Notes: a model not told the origin generated them from the sequence alone. A DNA stretch of 64,000 bases from Oscillospiraceae bacterium (GCA_022793095.1 JAAWCD010000018.1:62001-126000); one strand, 5' to 3'; counted from the stretch's first letter, positions 1 to 9,132 are shown. Numbers and translations are program-made.

Positions 1-1
1 T

Positions 2-1834
2 TTGAAAATGGACTTTCTGGGCCTGCGGAACCTGACCATTCTGGACGATGCGGTGAAGATGCTCCAGAAAACCCAGCCCGATTTTACCTTGGATTCTATC
101 CCGGACGACGACCCGGAAACCTACCAAATGCTCACCCAGGGCCGGACCTCCGGCGTGTTTCAGATGGAAAGCGCCGGCATGACCGGCGTGTGCGTGGGGC
201 TGAAGCCCCAGAACATCGAGGACATCACCGCTATCATTGCCCTGTACCGTCCAGGTCCTATGGAATCCATTCCCCGCTTCATTGCCTGCAAGCACGACTC
301 TAACCTGGTCAAATACAAGCATCCCATTCTGGAAGATATCTTGTCCGTCACTTACGGATGTATTGTCTATCAGGAGCAGGTCATCGAAATTTTCCGCCGG
401 ATGGCGGGCTACTCTTTGGGACAAGCCGATATGGTGCGCCGGGCCATTTCCAAAAAGAAGGCCAAAGAAATTGAAAAAGAGCGGAAATCCTTTGTGTATG
501 GAGACCCAGAGCGGGGGATTGACGGCTGTGCTGGACGGGGGATTGATGAGAAGACGGCCCAAGAGATTTACGACGAAATTTATGACTTCGCCAACTACGC
601 CTTCAACAAGGCCCACGCGGTTTGTTATGCTATTGTAGCCTATCAAACTGCCTACTTTAAATGCCACTACACGCGGGAGTACATGGCGGCTCTGCTGACC
701 TCTGTGCTGGATTCCAGCGAACGGGTAGCAGAATATATCACTGAGTGCAAGGAGTGCAGCATCAAGCTGCTGCCCCCAGATGTGAACGAGGGAGGAGCAG
801 CCTTCTCCGTCTCCGGAGAGAACATCCGCTTTGGCTTGGTGGCAGTCAAGGGAGTGGGTAGGGGGCTCATCAAGGCTCTGGTGGCGGAACGTCAGGAAAA
901 GGGGCCCTTCCGGTCTTTTCAGGACTTCTGTGAACGGATGTTTGACAAGGAGCTGAACCGGAGGGCGCTGGAGAACCTGATTCGCTGTGGGGCCTTCGAC
1001 AGCATGGGAGCCAAGCGCTCTCAGCTGATGCAGGTTTTCAGCAGTGTTTTGGACAGCATCGCCGCCAGCCGGAAGCGGAATTTGGAAGGACAATTTGATT
1101 TGTTTGGCGGTTTTGGCGGGGAAGATCCGGTTCCTGAGGTAACATTGCCTGACCTGCCGGAGTTCTCCCGCGCCGAGCTGATGGCCATGGAGAAGGAGAC
1201 AACCGGGCTCTATCTTACCGGCCACCCCATGGACGAGTACCGGACACTGGCACGGAAGGCCAAGGCCGCGCCCATTGGCGCGATTCTCTCCGACTTTGCC
1301 CAGGAGGGCGGGCCCGGCACCTACCACGACGAGCAGCGCCTATCTATCGCCGGAGTGGTAACTGCTTCCAAAACCAAAACCACCCGGAATAATTCGATGA
1401 TGGCCTATGCCACTTTGGAGGATGACACTGGATCTATGGAGCTGCTGGTGTTCGCCCGAACGCTGGGGGAAAGTGGGAGCTACCTCAAAGAAGGCACGCC
1501 CATTCTGGTGGAGGGCCGGATCTCCGTGCGGGATGAGAAAGCCCCCCAGATGCTGTGCGACCGTATCCGGCCCCTGGCGCAGTTGGATACGGAGCTGAAT
1601 ACTTCGCCGGAGAAGGACACGCAAGGGAAAAAGCTTTACGTGAAGATTCCGTCGCTGGATCATTCTGCCTTTCAGCGGCTGCAAAAAATTCTAATTATGT
1701 TCCCAGGAGAGCAGCAGCTTGTGGTAGTGTTTGCGGACACGCGGAAGAAATTTGGGACGCCCTGTGTGATTCATCCGTCTCTGGTGCGGGAGCTGAACGA
1801 GATGGTGGGCAAAGAAAACGTGGCTGTGCGTTGA
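2..1834 (+). CDS. dnaE: DNA polymerase III alpha subunit, 3' part (gene starts before window)
   Basis: C-terminal 610 residues of the replicative polymerase subunit; the PHP domain and first part of the palm lie upstream of the window, and the first in-frame TTG at base 2 is only an internal leucine codon. The opening KMDFLGLRNLTIL motif holds the third catalytic aspartate of the C-family polymerases. After it come the fingers and beta-binding region, a helix-hairpin-helix (VAVKGVGRGLIKAL, about residue 280) and a C-terminal OB fold (about 440-530, LSIAGVVTASKTKTTRN). It has the DnaE1 layout rather than PolC, with no exonuclease insertion visible. It ends in TGA; a degenerate copy of the dispersed repeat begins directly after it. 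Confidence 0.95.
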   Translation: MKMDFLGLRNLTILDDAVKMLQKTQPDFTLDSIPDDDPETYQMLTQGRTSGVFQMESAGMTGVCVGLKPQNIEDITAIIALYRPGPMESIPRFIACKHDSNLVKYKHPILEDILSVTYGCIVYQEQVIEIFRRMAGYSLGQADMVRRAISKKKAKEIEKERKSFVYGDPERGIDGCAGRGIDEKTAQEIYDEIYDFANYAFNKAHAVCYAIVAYQTAYFKCHYTREYMAALLTSVLDSSERVAEYITECKECSIKLLPPDVNEGGAAFSVSGENIRFGLVAVKGVGRGLIKALVAERQEKGPFRSFQDFCERMFDKELNRRALENLIRCGAFDSMGAKRSQLMQVFSSVLDSIAASRKRNLEGQFDLFGGFGGEDPVPEVTLPDLPEFSRAELMAMEKETTGLYLTGHPMDEYRTLARKAKAAPIGAILSDFAQEGGPGTYHDEQRLSIAGVVTASKTKTTRNNSMMAYATLEDDTGSMELLVFARTLGESGSYLKEGTPILVEGRISVRDEKAPQMLCDRIRPLAQLDTELNTSPEKDTQGKKLYVKIPSLDHSAFQRLQKILIMFPGEQQLVVVFADTRKKFGTPCVIHPSLVRELNEMVGKENVAVR

Positions 1835-1945
1835 CTTCCTTTCTTTTGAAAAAGCAAGGAAGCGAACGAAAACTTTCATCTGTAAATTCTAGCAGGTAAA
1901 TATAGCTTTGCAAAAAGTTCTCAAGCTTTTGCTTCGGAAAGCAAG
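1835..1945. repeat. Dispersed palindromic repeat, degenerate copy 1
   Basis: CTTCCTT...AAGGAAG hairpin with TTTTGAA centre (1835-1862), then an AAAAAGTTCTCAAGC arm and a second small hairpin just before the cls ribosome site (to about 1945). It resembles the family found throughout the window but has decayed. Confidence 0.5.
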
Positions 1946-1978
1946 CGTCGTTCAATCTTTCAAGAAAAGGAGGACTTT

Positions 1979-3514
1979 ATGAAAAAAATGGTGGGACTGC
2001 TGTTTCACCGCGTGGTCATCGTGGGGGTGTCCTTGTTCATTCAGGTGGCGCTGCTGGTGTCCATGGTGCTGGTCTTTTCCGATTACTTTATCAATTTCTA
2101 CTTCTTTTGTGTGGCAGTCAGCGTGGCGGTGGTACTCTGGATTGTGGGCAACCGGAGCAATCCAGCCTATAAAATCGCCTGGATTGTACCCATTCTTATC
2201 TTTCCGGCCTTTGGCGGGCTGCTGTACCTGCTGTTCGGCGGGCACCGGCTGAGCAGCCGTACCCGAAAGAAGATGCAGGGCTTGAACGCCTCGGCACGAG
2301 AAGCCATGAGTAAGAAACAGGGCGCATTGGACCAGCTGGAGGCTCTGAACCGTAATGCGGCCAACCAGGCCCGCTATATTCAGCGCGCCTCCGACTGCCC
2401 AGTCCACAGCGGCACCCAGACGGAGTATTTCCCACTGGGGGAGCGGAAGTTTGAGCGTCTGATGGAGGAGCTCCACAATGCGGAACATTATATTTTTATT
2501 GAGTACTTCATTATTGAAGAAGGAAAGATGTGGGATTCCATTTTAACCGTCCTGGAGGAAAAAGCGGCTCAGGGTGTGGATGTACGGGTGATTTATGACG
2601 ATATCGGCTGTATGTTCACCCTGCCACGGGACTATGCTGAGACGCTGGAGGCGCGAGGTATCCCTTGCAGTGTGTTCAATCCCTTTATCCCGGTGCTGTC
2701 CTCCCGGCTCAACAACCGGGACCACCGGAAGATTTTGGTTATTGATGGACACACCGGCTTTACTGGCGGCATCAATCTGGCAGACGAGTATATTAACGCG
2801 AAGGTAAAGTATGGACACTGGAAGGACATGGCGGTCATGCTAAAGGGGGAAGGCGTATGGAATCTAACGGTGCTCTTCCTGTCCATGTGGGACTATATCC
2901 GGGGATTAGACGAGGATTTTTCCCAGTACCTTCCTATATTTCAGCCAGATACGAAAAGGGAAGACCTGGGATTTGTCCAGCCCTTTACAGACAGTCCGCT
3001 GGATGACGAGCCAGTGGGGGAGAATGTCTATCTCAGTTTAATCAACAAGGCGGAGCGGTATGTCTATATCACTACGCCTTACCTGATTATTGACAGCACC
3101 ATGACCGCGGCCTTGTGTACTGCGGCCAAATCCGGTGTGGATGTGCGGATTCTGACCCCGCACATTCCAGATAAAAAGATGATCTTCGAGGTTACACGGG
3201 CGCATTACCCGCTTCTTTTGGAGGCGGGGGTCCGCATTTTCGAGTACACTCCTGGCTTTGTCCACGGAAAAACCTTCGCGGTCGATGATGAATATGGGGT
3301 AGTTGGGTCTATTAACATGGATTACCGCAGTCTGTTTCTGCATTTTGAATGTGGTGTATGGATGTACCGCTGTCCTTGCATCGCGGATATTCGAGACGAC
3401 TTTTTAAAGACACTGGAGGTCAGCCAGGAGGTGGGGCTGGACAAGGCGACCCGGCTCTCTTGGATCAAAATGCTTTGGCGGTCCATTCTGCGGATTTTCG
3501 CGCCGCTGATGTGA
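1979..3514 (+). CDS. cls: Cardiolipin synthase
   Basis: 511-residue membrane phospholipase-D-family enzyme that condenses two phosphatidylglycerol molecules into cardiolipin. Three hydrophobic segments (about 10-32, 36-56, 65-86) anchor the N-terminus. The two HKD catalytic motifs are present: HRKILVID followed by GxTGGIN near residue 249, and HGKTFAVDD followed by GSINMD near residue 428. The length is typical for the family. The ATG at 1979 sits 5 nt after AAAAGGAGG. It stands alone between two copies of the dispersed repeat. Confidence 0.93.
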   Translation: MKKMVGLLFHRVVIVGVSLFIQVALLVSMVLVFSDYFINFYFFCVAVSVAVVLWIVGNRSNPAYKIAWIVPILIFPAFGGLLYLLFGGHRLSSRTRKKMQGLNASAREAMSKKQGALDQLEALNRNAANQARYIQRASDCPVHSGTQTEYFPLGERKFERLMEELHNAEHYIFIEYFIIEEGKMWDSILTVLEEKAAQGVDVRVIYDDIGCMFTLPRDYAETLEARGIPCSVFNPFIPVLSSRLNNRDHRKILVIDGHTGFTGGINLADEYINAKVKYGHWKDMAVMLKGEGVWNLTVLFLSMWDYIRGLDEDFSQYLPIFQPDTKREDLGFVQPFTDSPLDDEPVGENVYLSLINKAERYVYITTPYLIIDSTMTAALCTAAKSGVDVRILTPHIPDKKMIFEVTRAHYPLLLEAGVRIFEYTPGFVHGKTFAVDDEYGVVGSINMDYRSLFLHFECGVWMYRCPCIADIRDDFLKTLEVSQEVGLDKATRLSWIKMLWRSILRIFAPLM

Positions 3515-3518
3515 GGCT

Positions 3519-3552
3519 TCGCTTCTCTTTCTTGAACGAAAATGAAGCGAAA
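3519..3552. repeat. Dispersed palindromic repeat, degenerate copy 2
   Basis: CGCTTC and GAAGCG arms around TCTTTCTTGAACGAAAAT, followed by GAAAC/GAACTGG-like sequence. It lies directly after the cls stop codon. Confidence 0.55.
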
Positions 3553-3608
3553 CGAACTGGATGCGAAACTTTGTTTCGTTGTCTGAATTTGGAAAGAGGG
3601 AATTGTAG

Positions 3609-4082
3609 ATGGAACTCAAGCTTCGCCCAGTGCGGCCGGAGGATTACGGCGGCATCAGCCGTTTGGAGGGGCAGCTCCTGGCCGCTCATCGGGCCCACCG
3701 GCCAGACTTCTTTGAGGAGACAGATGAAGCCTATCCCATGGACGAGTTTCAGTCGTTGCTGGAGGACAAAAAAGCGTTTGGGGTTGTGGCCGTGGCAGGG
3801 GAGAAGATCACCGGATTCTGTGCTGTAAAGCTGAAGGAGGTCAAGACTGCCGCTTATCTTACGCCTCACAGCTATGCGTTTATCAATGATATCTGTGTGG
3901 ATGAGACCTGCCAGAGGCAGGGAATTGGAAAACAGTTGTTTGAGTATGCGGTAAAAGAGGCCAAAAAACGGGGCATGAGCTGTGTCCGGCTCAATGTTTG
4001 GGAGTTCAATCAAGGCGCAATCGGGTTTTATCACGCCTTGGGCATGGAGGACCAATACCGTCAGATGGAACTTGCGTTCTAA
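3609..4082 (+). CDS. GNAT-family N-acetyltransferase
   Basis: 157 residues covering a whole GNAT fold. The acetyl-CoA pyrophosphate loop is visible as CQRQGIGKQLFEYAV (about residues 99-113), preceded by the beta-4 strand INDICVDE and followed by the GAIGFYHALGM motif typical of motif B. The ATG is preceded by GAGGG at 8 nt. The substrate cannot be read from sequence; small-molecule, antibiotic or ribosomal-protein acetylation are all possible. The gene is flanked on both sides by repeat copies, so it is probably its own transcription unit. Confidence 0.88.
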   Translation: MELKLRPVRPEDYGGISRLEGQLLAAHRAHRPDFFEETDEAYPMDEFQSLLEDKKAFGVVAVAGEKITGFCAVKLKEVKTAAYLTPHSYAFINDICVDETCQRQGIGKQLFEYAVKEAKKRGMSCVRLNVWEFNQGAIGFYHALGMEDQYRQMELAF

Positions 4083-4122
4083 AAGAAAACCGCACACTCT
4101 GTTCCCAGATCGCGCAGGTTTC

Positions 4123-4229
4123 GCTTTCTTGAACGAAAGCTTGGCAAAGAACTTCAAACTGATTCTACCGAAAGGCGGGCAGTAGAACCAGTTTGAAGTT
4201 CTTTTTGTTTTTTTTCAAGAAAAAGAACT
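4123..4229. repeat. Dispersed palindromic repeat, full copy 3
   Basis: Complete two-armed copy: small hairpin GCTTTCTTGAACGAAAGC, then AAAGAACTTCAAACTG plus TTCTAC facing an inverted copy (GTAGAA plus CAGTTTGAAGTTCTTT) across a short spacer. This gives about 23 paired bases with one mismatch. The second small hairpin (TTTTTTTCAAGAAAAAG) ends at the stop codon of the minus-strand gene at 4228. Confidence 0.85.
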
Positions 4230-5034
4230 ATCGCGCACCTCGGATCTTGGCTTTCAGCTCGGCGCCCCGCTCCTTGATGCTGGAGAGCGCCCTGGACCAC
4301 TGCCTGGATTCCATACCGCTGTAGCGGTCGCGGAACCGGCGGGAATATCGCTCCGCCTTCGCCAGCAGGTCGTTGTACCGATCGTTCAAATGTTCCAGAG
4401 CCTCCTCTCGGGCCTCTCGGGCGTCCTCCGCCCGCTCCCGCAGCTCCTCTCGGGCCCGCAGCTGAAGCTCTTCCTTGGCTTCCTCCAGCCGGGCCATCAG
4501 CCGGGCCGTCAGCGCCAGCTTGCGGATGGTGGTTACAGTGTCCGCCATGAGAACGGCAAACAGCACAGCCGCCAGCATAAGCTGCCATGACTTTGGAATG
4601 CGTCCGAACAGGCGTTCTGTGGCAGGATGGACGTAAAAAACCGCGAAGTAGGCCAAAACACCCCACCAGAGACAGACCCAGAGCGTGATTCTGCCCTTGA
4701 TGTTGAACTTGAAGTGGGAGTAATCCCAATACTTCACATGGGTGGTCACCTCCAGGAACCAGCCCACGAAATATTCCCAGGCGGAGAGGGTAACAGTAGC
4801 CACGATGTAGAAAACCACTAGATTGTCTTTAAAGAAAGAGAGCGGGAGAATCATCAGCAGTGCACCCACCCCATAGATGGGGCAGAGGGGGCCCAGAAGA
4901 AAGCCCCGTATCACAAACCGCCGCTCAAGCACCGAGCAGTAGGTGGTTTCCATGCACCAGCCCAGAAAGGAATAGAAAATAAAGTACAAAAACAGGAGTG
5001 TAATCGGGACACCCCAGAGAGATGGTTCAATCAT
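4228..5034 (-). CDS. Putative ABC-transporter type IV (CmpB-like, PF06541) membrane protein
   Basis: 268 residues. The first two thirds are hydrophobic with about five membrane segments and the family signature around FIFYSFLGWCMETTY, RGFLLGPLCPIYGVG and KGRITLWVCLWWG. The last about 80 residues form a charged, coiled-coil-prone tail rich in E, R and A. The function of the family is unproven despite its name. The ATG at 5034 (MIEPSLWG) is chosen over a longer frame because the extension overlaps the upstream gene deeply and looks unlike the family. The start overlaps the DUF4364 gene by 8 nt, so the two are likely translationally coupled. Stop TAG coincides with the edge of a repeat copy. Confidence 0.8.
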   Translation of the reverse strand: MIEPSLWGVPITLLFLYFIFYSFLGWCMETTYCSVLERRFVIRGFLLGPLCPIYGVGALLMILPLSFFKDNLVVFYIVATVTLSAWEYFVGWFLEVTTHVKYWDYSHFKFNIKGRITLWVCLWWGVLAYFAVFYVHPATERLFGRIPKSWQLMLAAVLFAVLMADTVTTIRKLALTARLMARLEEAKEELQLRAREELRERAEDAREAREEALEHLNDRYNDLLAKAERYSRRFRDRYSGMESRQWSRALSSIKERGAELKAKIRGAR

Positions 5035-5572
5035 GGGCTTCCCCTTTTTTCTCATAGTCTGCCAGCAGCGCGGCCAGCACCGCGTTATAAATCTGCTCAG
5101 CATGTTTCTCAAAGTTGCGGGTCAGAATACTTGCGTTTTTCTTGGACAGCGCCATTACGTCCATGTCCAGCACAGATCCGGAATCGTCGTGCAGAGAGAG
5201 CCGGGCCGTCAGCCCGCCGTCTGGACGGGACAGCACCTCGGTCCGAACCTGCCGGCTCCGGCGGAGGCGGAGGTTGGCCACCGCCACATTTTTGTCGCAT
5301 TTGGCCTTAACAGAGTAGGGAAGCTCATTTTCACAGACAGAGCTGTTGGTGCGGCCCTTGTCCGTAATGGTGTAAAGCTCGTCCTCCATATGGATGTGCT
5401 CCGTCTCCCGCAGCTCTGTCAGCGCCTGGGAGAACTGAAAGTAATCCACGCCCTCGTCACAGAGGGCCAGATCAGTCAGCGTGGACAGGTCGGCCGGTTC
5501 AGTCAGCCGGTCCATAATGTATAAAATCAGCAGCTTCAGCGCCAGAGGATCCTGAATAAATCCGCGCGGCAT
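5027..5572 (-). CDS. DUF4364 family protein (winged-helix-like)
   Basis: 181 residues matching the clostridial DUF4364 family: an N-terminal winged-helix-like segment (PLALKLLILYIMDRL ... DYFQFSQALTELRE), the YTITDKG wing, and a C-terminal domain starting around LRLRRSRQVRTEV. It probably binds DNA, but no target is known. ATG at 5572 follows GGAGGGGGTTCCC. It is the first gene of a two-gene minus-strand operon with the CmpB-like membrane protein, suggesting a regulator paired with a membrane partner (inference). Confidence 0.85.
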   Translation of the reverse strand: MPRGFIQDPLALKLLILYIMDRLTEPADLSTLTDLALCDEGVDYFQFSQALTELRETEHIHMEDELYTITDKGRTNSSVCENELPYSVKAKCDKNVAVANLRLRRSRQVRTEVLSRPDGGLTARLSLHDDSGSVLDMDVMALSKKNASILTRNFEKHAEQIYNAVLAALLADYEKKGEAHD

Positions 5573-5609
5573 TGGGAACCCCCTCCTTTTGTGAGATCAT
5601 CTTTTCTTC

Positions 5610-5638
5610 ATTATACACAAAACAGAGAAGGTAAGCAA
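5610..5638 (-). promoter_or_regulatory. Sigma-A-type promoter for the DUF4364 operon
   Basis: On the minus strand: -35 TTGCTT (5633-5638), 17-nt spacer, -10 TATAAT (5610-5615), about 38 nt before the start codon. Confidence 0.7.
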
Positions 5639-5686
5639 GGGAAGGGTGTCAAATTAGAACGGCGGCGCTGATATGTCATACAATGC

Positions 5687-5715
5687 TTGACATAATCCGA
5701 CAGGAAAGGTATCAT
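5687..5715 (+). promoter_or_regulatory. Sigma-A-type promoter for the DUF3048 lipoprotein
   Basis: Perfect -35 TTGACA (5687-5692), 17-nt spacer, -10 TATCAT (5710-5715), 40 nt before the ATG at 5756. Confidence 0.75.
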
Positions 5716-5755
5716 AGACCATAGAAGATTGAATCTTGTCATGGAGGTCATTCAA

Positions 5756-6838
5756 ATGAAACGAATTCTTTGTATTCTGTTCCTGATAAGCACACTTCTG
5801 GCCCTCTCCGCCTGTGGATCTCCGGAGCCTCAGCCTACGGAGTCCCTGGAGCCCACGCCTGCCCCTTCCCCCGTGGACACAGAGCCTCCAGCGGTGGACA
5901 CAGATCCTCCACTGACCTACGAGTTCACAAATCCCCTCACTGGTGAGCCTACAGAGGAGGACCTTTCCAAAAACCGGCCCATTGCCATCATGCTCAACAA
6001 TCTGAAAAAAGCGCTGCCTCAGTGCGGGGTTTCCATGGCTGATATTATCTACGAAGTTCCCGCAGAGGGCGGCATTACCCGCATGCTGGGCGTCTTCCAA
6101 TCGGTGGAGGGGGTCGATTACATCGGTTCCGTCCGCAGCGCCCGGCCCTACTACGCCGCGCTGGCCCAGGGCTTGGACGCGGTCTTCCTCCACGCCGGCG
6201 GAAGCCCGGACGCCTACACCTACATCAAACAGAACGGCGTCACCGCCCTGGACTGCGTGAACGGCCCCTATGAGGGATCCCTCTTCTGGCGGGACAAGGA
6301 CCGGGCCAAGAGCGCGGGCAAGGAGCACAGTGTCTTTACCTCCGGCCCGGTCATCACTGAGCTGTTTGAGGGTTATACCTTCCGCAAAGAGCACGAGGAG
6401 GGCTATTCCTACCCTCAGACTTTTGCCGGGGACGGCACTCCCGCTGGAGGTGAATCCGCTCAGACGGTGACCGTCTCCTTCTCCGACTACAAAACCGGTG
6501 TATTCCGCTATGACGCGGGACTGGGCGCCTATCTGGTAGAGGAGTACGGCGCGCCCTACAAGGATGGCAACACCGGCGAACAAGTGGCTGTCACCAATGT
6601 GCTGGTGCTTCAGACCACCACCAAGGTTCTGGACTCTGAGGGCCGGCTCAGCGTGGGGCTGGACTCCGGATCCGGCTGGTTCGCCTGCGGCGGGAAGGCC
6701 GTTCCCATCCGCTGGTCCAAAGGGAAGGGGAGCAATCCGCTGACCTACACCACAGAAGACGGGAAAGACCTGGTGCTGGGGCAGGGGCACAGCTACGTCA
6801 ATATCCTCTCCAGCACTTGCAGCGTCGTCTTTGAATAG
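5756..6838 (+). CDS. DUF3048 domain lipoprotein (YerB-like)
   Basis: 360-residue exported lipoprotein. A short signal peptide ends in the lipobox LLALSAC (Cys about residue 19), followed by a proline/threonine-rich linker (EPTPAPSPVDTEPPAVDTDPP) and the two DUF3048 domains; conserved blocks include NRPIAIMLNN, GGITRMLGVFQS, GSVRSARPYY and the C-terminal WSKGKGSNPLTY. YerB-type proteins are surface-attached and of unknown biochemical role. The ATG at 5756 is preferred to the upstream in-frame codon because GGAGG lies 9 nt before it and it begins the signal peptide (MKRILCIL). A terminator follows. Confidence 0.9.
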   Translation: MKRILCILFLISTLLALSACGSPEPQPTESLEPTPAPSPVDTEPPAVDTDPPLTYEFTNPLTGEPTEEDLSKNRPIAIMLNNLKKALPQCGVSMADIIYEVPAEGGITRMLGVFQSVEGVDYIGSVRSARPYYAALAQGLDAVFLHAGGSPDAYTYIKQNGVTALDCVNGPYEGSLFWRDKDRAKSAGKEHSVFTSGPVITELFEGYTFRKEHEEGYSYPQTFAGDGTPAGGESAQTVTVSFSDYKTGVFRYDAGLGAYLVEEYGAPYKDGNTGEQVAVTNVLVLQTTTKVLDSEGRLSVGLDSGSGWFACGGKAVPIRWSKGKGSNPLTYTTEDGKDLVLGQGHSYVNILSSTCSVVFE

Positions 6839-6865
6839 CCTGAAAAGCGGTTTGGCTTTACATAT

Positions 6866-6894
6866 GAGGCGCCTCCTGAGATAGGAGGCGCCTC
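6866..6894. terminator. Hairpin between convergent genes
   Basis: GAGGCGCCTCC / GGAGGCGCCTC stem with a 7-nt loop, between convergent genes. It lacks a strong U tract on either strand, so efficiency is uncertain. Confidence 0.55.
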
Positions 6895-6942
6895 GTTCAT
6901 CCGAAGTCAAAAGGGGTTCTGTTCAACGCTTTTTGTTTTTAT

Positions 6943-8289
6943 TCAGCCGTGTGACTCCTCCCAAAGCTCATCTGCCACGGGAGCCCAGTGCTCCGCTGCA
7001 TTTTTGCACTTGCCGCACAGGCTGTCTACGTCCTCCGGCTGCTCCATGTCGGTGGAATGGGCTCCTGACTTGTGGACCATCTGTGCCAACGCGCCGTTGT
7101 TGTCCAGCAGTGGGCAGGGACGCAGGTGGTTGCCGTTGAAGGGCTGGTTGTCGTGATACTGCATGAACATGGGGGAGCGGTACGCCTCCAGCAGGGTCTT
7201 TTCGTGGATGTTGGAATCGGAATAGTGGATAAACGCACAGGGCTCAATATCGCCGTTGGCGTTGATGTGCAGATAGCACCGCCCGCCGGCAATACAGCCG
7301 TTTACATACTCGCCGTCATTCCAGAAGTCCATGGTGAACAGCGGCTTGGTATCCCGGAATTTCCGCACTTGCCGGTACATGAACTTCCGCTGTTCCGCGC
7401 TGGCCATCAGGCCGGTGGGAGCGCCCGCGCCCACCGGCATATAGGTGAAAATCCAGGCGAACAGCGCGCCCTTGGCGATGAGGTCGTCAAAGTACGCTTC
7501 ACTGCCGATGATTTCCGCGTTCTTGCTGGTGTAGCAGCAGGACACGCCGAAGGGCAGACGCTTGGAACGGAGCAGCTCCATGGCCCGGCACACGGCCTGG
7601 TAGGTGCCTTTACCCCGGCGAAAGTCGGTCTCTTCTTCGAAGCCCTCTACGCTGATGGCAGGGACAAAGTTTTTCACCCGCAGCATTTCGTTGGCGAAAT
7701 CCTCATCAATAAGGGTGGCGTTGGTGAAAGCCAGAAAGGCGCAGTCATCGTGCTTTTCACACAGGCGGATGAGGTCCTTTTTCCGGACTAGAGGCTCACC
7801 GCCAGAGTAGATGTACATATAGGTGCCCAGAGCTTTGCCTTGCTGGATGATGGAATCCAGTGTGTCAAAGTCCATGTTCAGCTTATTGCCGTACTCCGCT
7901 GCCCAGCAGCCGGTGCAGTGAAGGTTACAGGCCGAGGTCGGGTCCATCAGAATAGCCCAGGGAATGTTACAGTGATAGGTCTCCCGGGCCCATTTATTCC
8001 GGTTGATGCCAGTAATGGCCGAATTGAGGAGGAAGTTCTCAAACAGCTTCCGGCGGACGCCGCTGTCAACGTCGGTGTACAGCTTGTGAATGAGCTGGTT
8101 CCAATTGTTGTCCGGGTCCTGAAGAAAGCCCTCAATCATGTCGTAAACGCCAGTGTAATTGCCCTCACGGTCAAATTTCCGAACCCAGTCCAGCACCTTG
8201 GGAAGGTTTGCGTCCGGGTCCTTTTCCAGGTAGTCCAGCACCCGCTTGCCGGCCAGGGACTGGATGGTTTCCGTCATACTTTTGTTCAC
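6943..8289 (-). CDS. Radical SAM protein with SPASM-like C-terminal cysteine region
   Basis: 448 residues. The radical SAM 4Fe-4S motif CNLHCTGC is near residue 128, followed by the SAM-contact motif YSGGEPL (about 170). The C-terminal part holds further cysteines: NGCIAGGRCYLHINANGDIEPC, CPLL and CGKCK, a layout like SPASM/twitch domains that bind auxiliary Fe-S clusters. An N-terminal helical region of about 110 residues precedes the core. The start is GTG at 8289 with AAGGAG 10 nt upstream; the ATG four codons later is too far from it. No peptide substrate gene or partner enzyme is evident nearby, so the reaction is unknown. Confidence 0.85.
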   Translation of the reverse strand: MNKSMTETIQSLAGKRVLDYLEKDPDANLPKVLDWVRKFDREGNYTGVYDMIEGFLQDPDNNWNQLIHKLYTDVDSGVRRKLFENFLLNSAITGINRNKWARETYHCNIPWAILMDPTSACNLHCTGCWAAEYGNKLNMDFDTLDSIIQQGKALGTYMYIYSGGEPLVRKKDLIRLCEKHDDCAFLAFTNATLIDEDFANEMLRVKNFVPAISVEGFEEETDFRRGKGTYQAVCRAMELLRSKRLPFGVSCCYTSKNAEIIGSEAYFDDLIAKGALFAWIFTYMPVGAGAPTGLMASAEQRKFMYRQVRKFRDTKPLFTMDFWNDGEYVNGCIAGGRCYLHINANGDIEPCAFIHYSDSNIHEKTLLEAYRSPMFMQYHDNQPFNGNHLRPCPLLDNNGALAQMVHKSGAHSTDMEQPEDVDSLCGKCKNAAEHWAPVADELWEESHG

Positions 8290-8515
8290 AGAAGTTCAGC
8301 TCCTTTTTGATTCACAGCCGGGATGGCTTTTTCTGTCCCTTATTGTCGCAGGCGTTCCGGGATTTGTCACGGGACAGAAGAGGGCCGAATGTGTAATTTT
8401 GGGACGGATTGAAATTCTGTTACCTTTTAGGACACTTGTGGGATGTTGTCCCTTTTCTGCTGTGGCACGGCACGGTATAGTTATGACAGAAGAGAGGGCC
8501 ATGACATAGGGGATC

Positions 8516-8545
8516 AAAAAGGACCGCTTTTCAGCGGTCCTTTTT
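8516..8545 (-). terminator. Rho-independent terminator of the TetR gene
   Basis: AAAAAGGACCGCT / AGCGGTCCTTTTT stem with a 4-nt loop and U tract on the minus strand, 9 nt beyond the tetR stop codon. Confidence 0.85.
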
Positions 8546-8553
8546 AACGTCTT

Positions 8554-9132
8554 TTAGAAACTGTATTCACATGACCCGTTGGCAGAATTTAAATCTGTCA
8601 TAATATATCTGGCCAGTGCCACCAGCAGGTCCCGAAGCTGGTCCAAATATTCCTTCGCGGTCAGCTTCGCTCCCTCGCTGAGCCAGCGGACCATGGAGGC
8701 TGTGAAGGCGTCGGTCAGAAAGGTGAACGCAAATTTATGCGTCTCCTGGTCCATGGCGGGGAAGACACGCTGGTTAAAACGCATGATGAATGGGGCCATC
8801 ACCTGTACGAAGTATTCCCGAAAAGAGTTCTGACCCTGGATTTGCAGAGCGCTGCGGTAAAACTGACGCTCCCGGTAAAAGTAAGTACAGATATCATCCA
8901 GCAGGCCCCAGGCACTGCTCTGCTCCTCCAGCCGGACATTGGAAATGAACTCCGTATAAAAAATCCAGTTGACCAAGTCATATTTATCCTGAAAGTGGTA
9001 GTAAAAGCTCTTCCGGTTCATTCCACACCGCTCGCAAATATCGCCCACACTGATCTTGTTGAAGGGCTTTTCCGCCATCAGCTCCTTCATATTCTGTGCC
9101 AACGCCCGCTTCGTGATGTTGGAATCCGCCAT
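8554..9132 (-). CDS. TetR/AcrR-family regulator (DhaS-like, TetR_C_8 type)
   Basis: 192 residues. The N-terminal HTH is clear: KPFNKISVGDICERCGMNRKSFYYHFQDKYDLVNWIF (quoted in part; HTH about residues 25-50). The ligand domain resembles the TetR_C_8 type seen in dihydroxyacetone-kinase regulators (FYRSALQIQGQNSFREYF). ATG at 9132 is preferred to TTG at 9138 because AAGGAG precedes it by 9 nt. It is followed by its own terminator, then the radical SAM gene on the same strand, and is divergent from the thiolase gene, which is a plausible target (inference). Confidence 0.87.
   Translation of the reverse strand: MADSNITKRALAQNMKELMAEKPFNKISVGDICERCGMNRKSFYYHFQDKYDLVNWIFYTEFISNVRLEEQSSAWGLLDDICTYFYRERQFYRSALQIQGQNSFREYFVQVMAPFIMRFNQRVFPAMDQETHKFAFTFLTDAFTASMVRWLSEGAKLTAKEYLDQLRDLLVALARYIMTDLNSANGSCEYSF

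Noticed and set aside
4154..4729. 191-residue minus-strand frame inside the CmpB-like gene
   Set aside because: Alternative frame of the charged tail region; low-complexity G/A/R-rich sequence.
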